Shown here piece after piece: positions 1-9,522 of a DNA stretch of 64,000 nt. A program made the position numbers and the translations under genes. Under the pieces are notes generated by a model. It was not told the origin of the DNA, did no database searches, and was given only the letters and a program-made list of their open reading frames with translations. The stretch lies in the NCBI RefSeq assembly GCF_004798865.1, contig NW_025335268.1, positions 9,686,423 to 9,750,422 of the forward strand, in the 5' to 3' direction. The DNA comes from Varanus komodoensis. Its lineage: Eukaryota; Chordata; Lepidosauria; Squamata; Varanidae. Each line of letters starts with the position of its first letter. The first letter of the stretch is position 1.

Positions 1-1082
1 TCATTTCTACGCTTGGTGTAGAGTGTAAGACCTGTTCTCCATGTCATAGCTCACTCTGGAATCTTTTTGCAAATAATAATTCTTGTGTTCCTGGGTCTGC
101 CAAACCTTTACAGAAAAGTATGTTTAGAGTGATGTATTTATCCAAGCATCTGGCTTAGAAGGAAATGCAGACTTTTTACTGAGAGTATCCTAGAATAGCA
201 CTTAGGAAAAGAAGGATCTGGTGTGGAAAGAAATAATGGAGAAAACAGCCTATATAACCCTGTTGTAGAAAGAAAGGACATTGACAAACAAACAAACAAA
301 CAAACAAACAAAATCCTTTTCACACAACCATGGATTATGTCCATAAAGAAGCTGTCTGGGTCAAGCAGGAAAAATGACACAGGACAAAATATTTTCATGC
401 CTGCCTAGTGGCAATAAATGAGAAAGTTTCTGTGTTTTGGGTTTTGGTGGACCAGAACTTAATTTGGCTGAATTCTCTCTCACTTTATCTTTTGCATGTT
501 GGTAACACTTACAGGCTGCTCGCTGGTTAAAATGTGCATATGATCATATGTGCTGTTTTATCACTGGTTTCAACAGGTTCTTGGGAAAAGCCAGACTCTC
601 TAGGGCATTCCCACTGGGAATAGAAAGATGCTGGTAGTGTAATGGGAGAGGGACTTTTGCCCAATTATGGTAGCATCATCAGAGGAATATTGAAAGTAGT
701 TAACAAATAACATCAGGGAAAATGCAGGCTATAAACCTAATGACTATTCTCCTTGTTGATATTAAAAATCAGATGTCTAGAGATTTAGTGGTGACAGTGA
801 GATTTATATTGATAGCTGCAAGGATCCTCTTATGAAAAGCTTGGTGACCAACTCTTTGGCACAGTAAAAAACTGTTTGGACTTCCAGGATATGCATGAAA
901 TAACCAGTTAAAAGTTGTTTGGCAGGGAAGAAGAAGCTCCATCCAGACTTTCCAAAACAGTTGGATACCACTTATCAGAGTTATTGGAATATGCTCTAGC
1001 CAGTGATTAAGCAATTATAGATATTTCTATATGTGCTAAATTAGCATATTGTAACTATCTTGAATAGCTTTGTTGGGAAACT
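1..1082. other. Unannotated stretch, nothing recognised
   Basis: I see no gene, exon or classifiable repeat here apart from a short CAAA microsatellite. A 14-bp perfect palindrome (catatgatcatatg, near 537-550) is within chance expectation. Base composition is ordinary AT-rich vertebrate background. Confidence 0.5.
285..313. repeat. (CAAA)n microsatellite
   Basis: About seven uninterrupted CAAA units are directly visible. No LINE or SINE body could be recognised to its left, so it need not be a retroposon tail. Confidence 0.9.
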
Positions 1083-1236
1083 AAGATACTGAAGATGAAA
1101 CTCAAATACTTTGGCCACCTAATGAGAAGGAAGGACTCCCTGGAGAAGAGCCTAATGCTGGGAACAATAGATGGCAAAAGAAGAAGGGGACGGCAGAGGA
1201 TGAGGTGGCTAGACGGAGTCACTGAAGCAGTTGGTG

Positions 1237-1316
1237 TGAGCTTAAGTGGACTCTGGGGGATGGTGGAGGACAGGCCTTCCTGTCCTCCACCATCCCCCAG
1301 AGTCCACTTAAGCTCA
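1237..1316. repeat. Perfect 38-bp inverted repeat abutting the gap
   Basis: Bases 1237-1274 are repeated exactly as their reverse complement at 1279-1316, with a 4-bp spacer, and the second arm runs straight into the N gap. Both arms are BovB ORF2 sequence. After the gap the forward BovB sequence resumes with the same stretch. This is either a fold-back assembly or sequencing artefact or a genuine inverted BovB duplication. Confidence 0.95.
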
Positions 1317-1416
1317 NNNNNNNNNNNNNNNNNNNNNNNNNNNNNNNNNNNNNNNNNNNNNNNNNNNNNNNNNNNNNNNNNNNNNNNNNNNNNNNNNNNN
1401 NNNNNNNNNNNNNNNN
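1317..1416. other. Assembly gap of exactly 100 N
   Basis: Exactly 100 N bases. The round number suggests a gap of unknown size, not a measured one. Confidence 0.98.
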
Positions 1417-1515
1417 GACTCTGGGGGATGGTGGAGGACAGGAAGGCCTGGAGGAATGTTGTCCATGGGGTCACGATGGGTCGGACACAACTTTGTGACT
1501 AACAACAACAACAAG

Positions 1516-3139
1516 AAATGTATATTATGAAAAGAAATGGATTCTTGACTGGCTGAAGATCTAGTTCTCAGATCATGGTCTTACAATATCCATGTATTGC
1601 AGTGAAGCATCTAAATATTGAAATGGATATTTGGGTTGAAATGGAAGGTGAACCTTTGTCTTGTTTAGAATTAGGGTGCTCAGAAGCCATTTGGAAGCCT
1701 TGTAGTCAGAGGCTCCTCAGATTCCTGTGCCCTGCTGGGGAGTGGTGGAAGTGATCTTCCCTTCCTTGTTCTCTGTCTTGGACATGGAGGGAAGGACGCT
1801 AGAGGAAGCTCAGGATATCTCACATCTTGTGGACTCTCCAGTCTCCTCCCTCCTTGCCCATCAGCACACTTCCTTTTCTCCCTCTCTGTGGCTGATTTTC
1901 AGACATCAGAGGGCAGCCTATGCAGTTCTTTCTGCACCAGGGAGGCAGGTGTTCAGTTCTTCCTGTTGAGGTTGGAGCATTGTCTTTGAGCACAGAAAGA
2001 GTTTTCCCAGCAATTCTGTGGTCTTAGCCAGGTTCTTTATGAATGGGTTTTTCTCCCATTACCAGAAAAATGGATTTCTTAATATACTATGGTTCTCTTG
2101 TAAAAGCATGTAAAAAAAGCAAAGAGGAGTCTAAGAGGTGCTTTTGGCTTTGCTTTGAAATGCCCAGAGATTTGAGTAATGGGAGTGTTTAGAAGTGATT
2201 TGCATGTGATAGAGATTCAGGAATTAGGAATCTTATATTATGGGCAATAGAGCCTGGAGATTTTATTTTATTTTTTTAATGAAACAAACCTAGTTGCTCA
2301 GCTAGATTAATGGGAAGGGAAACTTTTATTTTAATGAAAATATACAAGATTGGCTGGAAAATTGACTGAAATGCTGTAGAAAGAGAAAATAGAGAGCACT
2401 GTCTCCTGTGGAATATCATCTGTCTTAAAATGTGTAGTCTTTTGCAAGATTTTAGAAGCCTTCTTGACATCTCCATGAATTGGACTCATATCAGAAAAGG
2501 AGAAGGCAGGCCTCTTTGCTGTCCAAAGAATCCCATTTAATTTCCATTATAATATAGTTGATTTTACCATTATCAAAAGCTGAAAGATGGGAATCCCATT
2601 AAAACCCCAGCTCTCTGCTTATCTTCATGTTCATTGGTTCTGCTACTGCCATTATTATATTGACATTGACATTGACGTATGTATATATTAACAGAGGACT
2701 GCAACGTGGCATGTAGTGGATGTTGGATGTTGCAAAGGGTTCTGGTGCATGTCCACTCGTGGTGGAATTATTTCCCCAGCAAGGCCCGCCTGGTGATGAG
2801 ATTTTAATCAAGTCCTGGGTTTTTCTTATTGCTTATTTATATATTTATTTATTATGTGTCTTTCTGTGTGCTGTATGTTTCTACATTTGCATGTAACTAC
2901 TTTTTATAATGTAAGACTTGAATCTATGTAATGTAAGACTTGAATCTATCTTCCCAGAGAACCTTGGCTATTGAGTGGTATAGGAATATAATGGAAATAA
3001 AATGCCCTAGGATGCAAATTCATCCCACAAGACTTATTTGCCAGGTGTAAAGAGCTACAAGGGATCAGAATGGATGAATGGACAGCCAGCTCTTCATTGG
3101 AAGTGAATGGGACCTCATGCCCATTTAGACAAACAGTTC
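1516..3139. other. Unannotated stretch
   Basis: No coding exon or classifiable transposon was recognised. It contains one short tandem duplication (2908-2949). The open frames here are short and have no recognisable domain. Confidence 0.45.
2908..2949. repeat. 22-bp tandem duplication
   Basis: The 20-mer aatgtaagacttgaatctat occurs twice with a 22-bp period. The copies are identical, so the duplication is recent or recently homogenised. Confidence 0.95.
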
Positions 3140-3680
3140 TAATATTCAGTGATGAGTTCTAGTGATCCAGGAACACGTGTTTGGGGGCATGCTGGGTAGC
3201 TTACTGAAAATGTTGACCCAGTGTGCTGCATCTGGGAAAAATGGTGAAGCACTTGTTAAAACTATCATGAAAAGGACTGAAAGTAAAACTATTAATATGG
3301 CAATACCTTTATACAAATCTATGTTGCAGCTGCACTTGGAATACTCAGTATATTTCTGGCTAATGCATCTCAAAAAAAGATACTATAGAGCAGGAGAAGG
3401 TGCAGAAAAGAGCACCCCAAATAAGCAGAGGCTATGAGAACTGTCCCGTGATAAAAGTTGTGTGTGTGTGTTAATTTAGAAGAAAGAGCAATAAAAAGGG
3501 GGACACCAGAAGTTTATTAAATTATGCATGCTGTGGAAATGGCCCAGGGTCATCCAATGAAGCTGAACAGCTGTAAAAAGGAAGTACTGCTTCACACAGT
3601 ACACAGTTAAAGCATGGGATTTTTTCTTGCAAGATGCTGTGACAGCCACCACTTTAGATACCATTGAAAAGGGATTGGCA
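3140..3680 (+). mobile_element. CR1-clade LINE (family B), RT thumb to C-terminus, decayed
   Basis: The frame at 3162-3437 contains PLYKSMLQLHLEYSVYFW, the decayed equivalent of the CR1 block LYKSLVRPHLEYCVQFW after the RT palm, followed by the HLKK stretch. Nucleotides to about 3675 (through the segment resembling LWDSFPQDVV) continue the same C-terminal region in broken frames. The 5' part of the element is missing. The 3' UTR seems to resume at 3978 after an inverted second copy (3681-3960). Several frame breaks show an old, dead copy. Confidence 0.7.
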
Positions 3681-3960
3681 TAGAGTCATCATGGCCACTG
3701 ACAACCTGTCCTTCATGAATTTGTCCACTCTCCTTTTAAAGCCTTCTGAGTTGATGCCTATGACCACATCCTGTGGAAATGAATCCCATAGTTTAACAGT
3801 GTGCTGTATGAAGAGGTATTTCCTTTTATTTATCCTTTTATCTGTCCTGAATCTCCTGCCCCTCAGGTTCATGGACTGACACCTCTCTTCCATTGAGAAA
3901 AACTGCTTTCTATCCACATTTTCCGTATAATGCATATTTCATACTACATCCCTCTGATTA
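3681..3960 (-). mobile_element. CR1-clade LINE (family B) C-terminal fragment, inverted
   Basis: The minus-strand frame 3935-3654 reads HYTENVDRKQFFSMEERCQ, then FIQHTVKLWDSFPQDVVIG, and ends with FKRRVDKFM. These are the usual C-terminal blocks of this CR1-clade family. It covers the same part of the protein as the plus-strand copy just to its left, so it is a second copy in the opposite direction and not a flipped part of the first. A 93-residue open frame survives, making it better preserved than its neighbour. Confidence 0.7.
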
Positions 3961-3977
3961 GCACTTGTCATTCTAGG

Positions 3978-4065
3978 GTCATTGTATTCATGTCCTTCTA
4001 CTGGGCTTCCCAGAGGAATTTGGTTGGCCACTGTGGAAATGGGAGATAGAACATTAATCCAATCC
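3978..4065 (+). mobile_element. CR1-clade (family B) 3' UTR fragment
   Basis: The segment with ctgggcttcccagagg and tttggttggccactgtgg is the 3' UTR signature of family B. It also occurs at 11499-11592 and 39248-39360, and on the minus strand at 59098-59440. Order and orientation fit the 3' remainder of the plus-strand copy at 3140-3680. Confidence 0.65.
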
Positions 4066-4244
4066 AGTTAAGTCCTTCCTGTTTCTTATTCATTTATTTT
4101 AAATGTGTGAATTTAAATGACACTTTTCAGATCTGAAGCCCTGCCAAGGCAGTGTACTATTAACATAGAAACATAGAAAACAGAGCGAGTCAGAAGGGGT
4201 CTCCTGGGCCATCTAGTCTGACCTCCGGCACCAGCCGTCTCCGC

Positions 4245-5081
4245 TCACGACATGCCCACCATGTGGACGTCCAGCCTATCCTTGAACACCCGCACTGATG
4301 GGGCCCCAACGACCTCTCGTGGAAGCCCATTCCACATCCTCGGAGTCCTGACTGTCAGGAAGTGCTTCCTAGCATCCAAATGGAACCTTGGCTCCCTGAG
4401 CTTTGCTCCACAGGAGCACGTCCTGCCTTCCTCTGCAGGGGAGAACAGGTCTCTACCCATCTCCATGTGACATCCCCTCACATACCGGTATGTCGCCAAC
4501 ATATCCCCTCTGAGTCTCCTCTTCTCCAGGCTGAAGAGACCCAGTTCCCTCAGTCTCGCCTCATACGGCATCCCCTGCAAACTGGCCACCAACCTTGTGG
4601 CCCTACGCTGCACTGACTCCAACCTGGCTATATCCTTTCTGTAATGAGGGGCCCAAAACTGAACACAATACTCCAGTTGCGGGCCCACCAGAGTCATATA
4701 GAGTGGTAGTAATACCTCTCTTGATCTAGAAGCCACACTTCTGGCTATGCAACCAAGGGTGGCATTCGCCCTCTTGACCACCGCATCACACTGCTGGCTC
4801 ATGTTCAGCCTGCACTCAACCAGTATCACGAGGTCCCTTTCACAAGTGCTGCTCTCCAGCCACTTATCACCTAACCTGTACTTATGACACCCATTCCTAT
4901 GCCCCAAGTGCAAGACCTTGCACTTATCCACATTGAACGCCATCCTGTTGTCTCCTGCCCACTTCCATAGTCTGTCCAGATCCTTTTGGATCTGGAGTAC
5001 CTGCTCCTCAGTTGTGGTCACTGCTCCAGTTTTAGTGTCATCTGCGAATTTGATCAGCAGACTGTTCACCCCTTCTTCCAT
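4245..5081 (-). pseudogene. CR1 ORF2 piece: RT palm (FADD), thumb and C-terminus
   Basis: This 278-codon open frame on the minus strand is the longest in the window. Near its start is LLIKFADDTKTGAV, the RT catalytic aspartate pair on the second palm strand. Then come the thumb (RLWKWAGDNRMAFNVDKCK, LGHRNG), a VGPQLEYCVQFWAPHYRKDI block, and the C-terminal KHFLTVRTPRMWNGLPREVV block that ends CR1 ORF2. The same frame stays open upstream of the first Met through SGVPQGSVLGP, so the Met is not a biological start. As part of ORF2 it would have copied LINE RNA into DNA at the target site. Confidence 0.92.
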
Positions 5082-5216
5082 GTCATTAATGAAAAGATTA
5101 AACAGGATCGGTCCCAGGACAGAGCCCTGGGGGACCCCGCTTGTTACTGGCCGCCATCCCGATGATTTCCCGCTAATGGTTACCTTCTGGTTTCAGTCAG
5201 TCAACCATGCCCTAAT

Positions 5217-5738
5217 CTACCGGACAGTGCTTTGGTGTATCACAAAACTCCTCAGTTTCTCTACCAGGATATCATGGGGCACTTTGTCAAAGGCCTTGCT
5301 GAAATCCAGGTATATCACATCCACTGCATCCCCTCCATCTAGCCATCTCGAAACCTTGTCATAGAATTCCACAAGGTTTGTCTGGCAGGACCTGTTTTTG
5401 TGGAAGCTGTGTTGTGTGGCTGTCAGCCTCCCTTCCCTATCTAGCATCACTAGATCTCTCTCTATTATGAGCCTTTCCATTGTTTTTCCTACAATGGACG
5501 TAAGGCTAACTGGTCTATAATTCCCCATGTCCTTTCTACTACCCTTTTTGAAAATTGGGACCACTGATGCCACCCCCCAGTCCTCTGGAACTTCACCCGT
5601 TCTCCACAAGGTCTCAAAAATGGAGGCCAGCAGGCGTGAGAGATTCCCCTGCCAACTCACTAAGTACTCTTGGGTGTAACCCGTCAGGGCCTGGAGCCTT
5701 TGTAATGTCCAGTGCCCTGAGGAGTCCCTCGACTTCAA
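5217..5738 (-). pseudogene. CR1 ORF2 piece: RT fingers and first palm block
   Basis: A 173-codon minus-strand frame carries WRTGEVPEDWGVASVVPIFK, GNYRPVSLTSIVGKTMERLI and VDVIYLDFSKAFDKVPHDIL. These are RT blocks 0 to 3, with the first catalytic Asp in LDFSKAFD. Compared with CR1, the sequence then loses the frame before the VPQGSVLGP block. The frame with block 4 and FADD resumes downstream at about 5165. Confidence 0.92.
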
Positions 5739-6420
5739 GGGGGGTGACTCTAATCTGTGCCCCTAAGTCCCCAGCCTCATCTAATCTTCTATGTGGATAT
5801 CCCCTGTCCTGCTTTGGGGAGAACACAGAGGCAAAATAGTCATTTAGCATCTGTGCCTGTTCCCTCATATCAGTCACTGGATCTCCTTCCTCCTTATTTA
5901 GTGGTCCCACACTTGTCTCCCCTTCCTCTTCCTATTTACATGCTGCAAGAAGCCCATTTTGTTGCTCTTGATATTCTTGGCAAGTCTCAGTTCATAATCA
6001 GCCTTAGCCTTGTGAAGAATCCTTCTGCAATGGGCCTCCTCCTCCCGGTATACCCTTTTGTCTATTTCCCCCAGTACCCATTTCCTATGGAGGTTCCTCT
6101 TTCATCTAATCCCTCTAACCACCTCCTTTCGCATCCATGGCGGCACTCTCCTCTGCCTCCCCACCTTACTGACTAGAGGTATCATCAAGGCTTGTGCCTC
6201 CAAAACCTCCCTTTTGAGTGCTATCCACCCCTCCTCAACTCGCTTACCTTCCAGTAACCTATCCCAGGAGACTTTCCCCAGTCTGGCCTTCAGTTGGCCA
6301 AAGTTGGCCCTCTGGAAGTCCCAGCTTCTAGTGCTCAACCTGCTGCACATCCCCAGTCCCCTGATCTCAAAGCAAAGGATGGAGTGATCTCACATCCAGA
6401 GCTCCCCTAATCTGTACTTC
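5614..6420 (-). pseudogene. CR1 ORF2 piece: endonuclease end and EN-RT linker
   Basis: Two open minus-strand frames make up this part. The one at 6350-6102 reads SWDFQRANFGQLKARLGKVS and later VPPWMRKEVVRG, the segment after the endonuclease in CR1. The one at 5910-5614 reads ALDITKAPGPDGLHPRVLSE, the conserved KAPGPDG block just before the RT. The DHSILCFEI remnant of the endonuclease SDH motif lies at about 6380-6400. A shift of frame or lost sequence separates the two pieces, and the catalytic N-terminal part of the endonuclease is absent. Confidence 0.88.
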
Positions 6421-6611
6421 ATCTATCAGCTCCAACAACCACCACCACCATAATCGAACAATGACACAACAAAGCATCCAATATTAAAACCATAAAGCAA
6501 TTAAAATTGTGCACAGCTCGTAACTAGCTAAAAAATGGCAAAATTTCATCACAATGGTCAGTTCCAAAAGTAAGCAAGAGCTCTAATTAAATGATGTGAG
6601 GATAGGTTATA

Positions 6612-6718
6612 CATTCTCTCAGCCTAACCTTCCGTACAGGGTTATTATTAAAATAAATGGGAATGCCCTGAGCTACTTGGAGGAAAAGTGAGATGCTAAT
6701 GCGATAAATAAAATAAAG
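6612..6718 (+). mobile_element. tRNA-headed squamate SINE, 3' body only
   Basis: The signature ctctcagcctaacc, a 'cagggttat' block, 'gagctacttggaggaaa' and a terminal 'gataaataaaataaa' tail match the 3' half of the tRNA-derived SINE seen more fully at 57516-57960. The tRNA head is missing. About 100 bp before it (6440-6560) is an AT-rich stretch resembling a LINE 3' UTR, too weak to annotate. Confidence 0.75.
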
Positions 6719-7818
6719 GCATACATTCAATATTTGTGTATTATTGATTTCTCCCCTTGAAGGATCTAGGGATAAACCTTCATGACTAGGAGACTTCAAA
6801 GTGTCACCACAGTATGAAAGAAAGAGATAAATTCAACTGTAGTTTCCACCAAAATGTTCTGTTTAATAGCATTCATATTATACCTTTTCAGTGGACATTA
6901 TATTTAATTCTGAACAGACTGGTGGATAAATAAATGAGTACTAGTTTTGGCTAGATACATATGCTTCAAGAGTTATTGATACATTCCTGTTTTTAATCCT
7001 GTGACAGTGATTGGTATAACAGTGTAGTGAAAGCTGTCAGCAAACATGCAAAATATTTCCATTCTGCATGAAGGAGAGATGCCAGCAATAAATAGCAGGA
7101 TAGTAATCAGATGCAGAATGTCTTATCTTTAAGTAGCACAGCTTGAAAGATGGCAGTGGTGGTAGATAAACATAAAAGAAGCTATGAAGCTAAGGATGAA
7201 TAGAGCAATATCCTCTAAACAGTAAAGAGTTGGAGCACAAAACCCATGTGAAGAAATGCAGGAATTATTGCTTCAGAAAGATACCTACAGCTGCCAAGAG
7301 CGAGATTGCATCTAGGTCTGGACTGGACTGATAGGAAAGATAAATCAAAGTGGGTGGCATTATTCCCACTTGAAGGCTCTTCACCTTAATATGAAGGTGC
7401 AAAGTGTGTTGGATAAAACTGAGGCTGCCTTGAAATGTGCAAGAGTGAGAGGGGTGTGTTATGCCACTTCAACTAAATGTGACTTCTGCTCCTTTATATA
7501 TTTGTTAGGATATTTTTTTCAAATTTACGTTTAACAGTATTTCAAGTTCAAGGACAGACCTGTGGACAGACCTGACCCAAAAAGTGTTCCATTCAGTAGG
7601 TGGGTAAGTTTAGGATTTCTTTCATTCATGCTCAATGTCCTTGCTGGACTGAGCAGCTCTTTTCTCATACTAGGCAGATTGGACAGAACTGTATTCATTG
7701 CTGTGTCACAACAATTAAAATACATTGCCTGGCCAGACAGGAAATGGTGCATTCTAAGGGAGTTTAGTAAAGAAATATTCAATTCAGTATTCAGTTCATA
7801 CTTGGGTAGCTTCCAGAT
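6719..7818. other. Unannotated stretch
   Basis: No recognisable coding or repeat signal. Composition is even and AT-rich, so it is the kind of stretch where a conserved noncoding element could hide, but sequence alone cannot show this. Confidence 0.45.
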
Positions 7819-7937
7819 CAGCCTTCCCCAGCCTCGTAGTTTGGTGCGTAAATCACCAATTCCCATTATCACATGCTGGCTAAGGATGATGGAAGTTACA
7901 GTCCAACTCACCTGAACATCAGGTTGCATGAAGGCTG
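7819..7937. mobile_element. Fold-back MITE (family F), probable hAT-type
   Basis: The ends are roughly inverse complements (cagccttccccagcc on the left, gcatgaaggctg on the right), and the middle has the family pattern 'ccaattcccattatcac ... gatgatggaagttacagtcc'. Other copies lie at 11651, 16019, 20584, 42063, 42708 and 60345. Short, palindromic and non-coding, consistent with a hAT MITE. Family assignment is inference. Confidence 0.6.
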
Positions 7938-7949
7938 TTTTAAACAAAC

Positions 7950-7992
7950 ACACATGCACACACGTGTGTGCACACACCCACACACATACACA
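7950..7992. repeat. Imperfect (CA)n microsatellite
   Basis: Alternating CA/GT with ATG and CGTGTG interruptions. It abuts the fold-back MITE. Confidence 0.9.
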
Positions 7993-8935
7993 GTCACTTT
8001 GAGGGATTATTAGCCCAGCTAAGAGTGCAAATTAATACTCTCAAGGGCTGTTCAATGCTGTCCACAAAAGTTTATGCCAGGATAACTTTGTTCATCTTTA
8101 TGATGCCACAAGACTTTTAGTTATCCTGGCCTATGAAGTAAATGACCAGCTGCTCTTTGTGATTTTGTCCTCTGAAAAAGATATTATTGATGATCAGAGA
8201 GAAGCAAAGTATTTTTTTCTCTCTCTCTGCAAGGGGTCACCTTTAGTGCTATCCTGTAAATGCCATTGCTTTTTGTTTATGCAAATGCTGATAGCTAAAC
8301 TTTAGCACTTTCTTTTTTGGCCACATGAGATGCATTTCTTTCCCTTTGCAATAAGATACTGGGAATCTGTAGATGATGCTGTTAAAGTGTTCATTGCAAA
8401 CCCTATCATCATGAAAAACCAATTCACATTAAAAACCTATAGCAATTTATTGGGATGGAAAATGATGTGCAATGTGAATTCAGGCACTGGTATTAGTTCT
8501 CTTTATAGTTATTGTCTTTATAAGCTTACTCCTCTCCTTAAGGATGTGTTAGCTAATGTTTTACAAAAATTGTTTTAATACAATTATGCAGCTGCAGCAG
8601 GGTAAACCTTTCTTTGTACTTGTTGTGCTCCACTGGCCATTTTTTAAGCATTAATGTCTGTAATTCTCCAACTAACTATTCTTACCACACATTTTCTGAA
8701 CTACTTCAAACCCAGCTTCTATCAACAAGCTGATGGAAACTTGGACCTACTAAGGGATAAACTAGATATGATGAGGATTAAGGAGAGAGGGACAGGGAGA
8801 GAAGGGAGTAGAGGGTTAATTTTTCCTCCACTGTGTAGGCCTGATAAAAATGATGTCTCTCTAAACTGTTATTAGCCCAGGAAGGGAAGCTTCTGTTAAT
8901 GCCAATGGAAACTTCTCAGAGCACTAAATTTATTT
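7993..8935. other. Unannotated stretch
   Basis: No recognised gene or element. It includes a short CT-rich run near 8218-8230. Confidence 0.45.
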
Positions 8936-9085
8936 ATTTATTTATTTATTTTTCAATTTATATCCTGCCTTTTTCCTGCAAAGGGCTCAAGGCAGCTTAC
9001 ATCATTCTCCTCCATCTTATCCCCACAATAACGACCCTGTGAGGTAGGTTGGGCTGAGAGTCTGTGACTGGCCCAAAGTGACTAG
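8936..9085 (-). mobile_element. tRNA-headed squamate SINE, 3' body, minus strand
   Basis: It begins with a (TTTA)n tract, the reversed A-rich tail. Then come tatatcctgccttttt, 'cttatccccacaataacgac', 'cctgtgaggtaggttgggct' and tgactggcccaaag, the reverse complement of the body of the SINE at 57516. The copy stops before the tRNA-like promoter. It lies about 45 bp from a BovB 3' end in the same orientation. Confidence 0.85.
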
Positions 9086-9130
9086 TCTTTGTAGTAATAA
9101 TAATAGTCTTTGTGCTGCTCCTGTGCTCTA

Positions 9131-9522
9131 CTTGCTTGCTTGCTAGTTGCGAAATCACATCCGACCCATTGCAACTCCATGGACAACACTCCTCCAGGCC
9201 TTCCTGTCCTCCAGCATCCCCCAGAGTCCACCTAAGCTCACACCCACTGCCCCAGTGACTCCTAGCCACCTCATCCTCTGCCGTCCCCTTCTTCTTTTGC
9301 TGTCAATTGTTCCCAGCACTGGGGTCTTCTGCAGTGAGTCCTTCCTTCTCATTAGGTGGCCAAAGTATTTGAGTTTCATCTTCTGTATCTGGCCTTCTAA
9401 AGAGCAGTCAGGGTTGATCTCTTCTAAGACTGACTGGTTTGATCTCCTTGCAGTCCAAGGGACCTGCAGGAGTCTTCTCCAGCACCACAATTCAAAGGCC
9501 TCAATTCTTCAGCGCTCAGCCT
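9131..9522 (-). mobile_element. RTE-BovB LINE 3' end, 5' truncated
   Basis: The minus-strand frame 9490-9155 (111 codons) reads MWCWRRLLQVPWTARRSNQS, LEEINPDCSLEGQ, MKLKYFGHLMRRKDSLQKT, KRRRGRQRMRWLG and DRKAWRSVVHGVAMGR. This is the BovB ORF2 C-terminal region after the RT, and it extends about 45 residues further upstream than the copy at 1083. The frame stays open over this length, so the copy is moderately young, but RT and endonuclease are missing. A codon appears lost after RMRWL compared with the first copy (LDGVTEAV against LGVTGAV). Confidence 0.92.

Larger units (their letters stand above)
1083..1515 (+). mobile_element. RTE-BovB LINE 3' end, 5' truncated, contains an assembly gap
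   Basis: The plus-strand frame at about 1095-1500 reads MKLKYFGHLMRRKDSLEKS, then KRRRGRQRMRWLDGVTEAV, and after the gap LWGMVEDRKAWRNVVHGVT. This is the characteristic C-terminus of BovB ORF2, downstream of the reverse transcriptase. The coding end is followed by the (AAC)n-rich tail at 1501-1515, so the 3' end is complete while endonuclease and RT are missing. It matches the copy at 9131-9522 on the opposite strand. The 100-N gap at 1317-1416 and the fold-back before it disturb the copy, so the exact length between the two halves is unknown. Inactive. Confidence 0.9.
4161..6440 (-). mobile_element. CR1 LINE (family A), about 2.3 kb, 5' truncated in the endonuclease
   Basis: This is the best LINE in the window. 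It reads on the minus strand from the end of the endonuclease (remnants of the DH motif near 6390), through the linker and the complete RT region, to the C-terminus at about 4245. It ends in a short 3' UTR with the CR1-typical terminal repeat (ttctatgtttctatgtta on the minus strand). Recognised RT blocks are YLDFSKAFDKVPHDIL, SGVPQGSVLGPILFNLF and FADDT. Roughly half of a full-length CR1 is present. Several frameshifts and stops, including two stops near 5165-5205, break the reading frame, so it is dead. Two shorter copies of the same family lie at 11019-11280 and 26120-26650 with the same orientation. Confidence 0.93.

Noticed and set aside
286-313. CAAA array as a retroposon tail
   Set aside because: No LINE or SINE body precedes it, so it is recorded only as a microsatellite.
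537-550. 14-bp perfect palindrome
   Set aside because: Within chance expectation for AT-rich DNA and not associated with any element.
5555-6387. Plus-strand frames of 94 to 139 codons over the CR1 element
   Set aside because: These are antisense shadows of CR1 ORF2, which reads on the minus strand.
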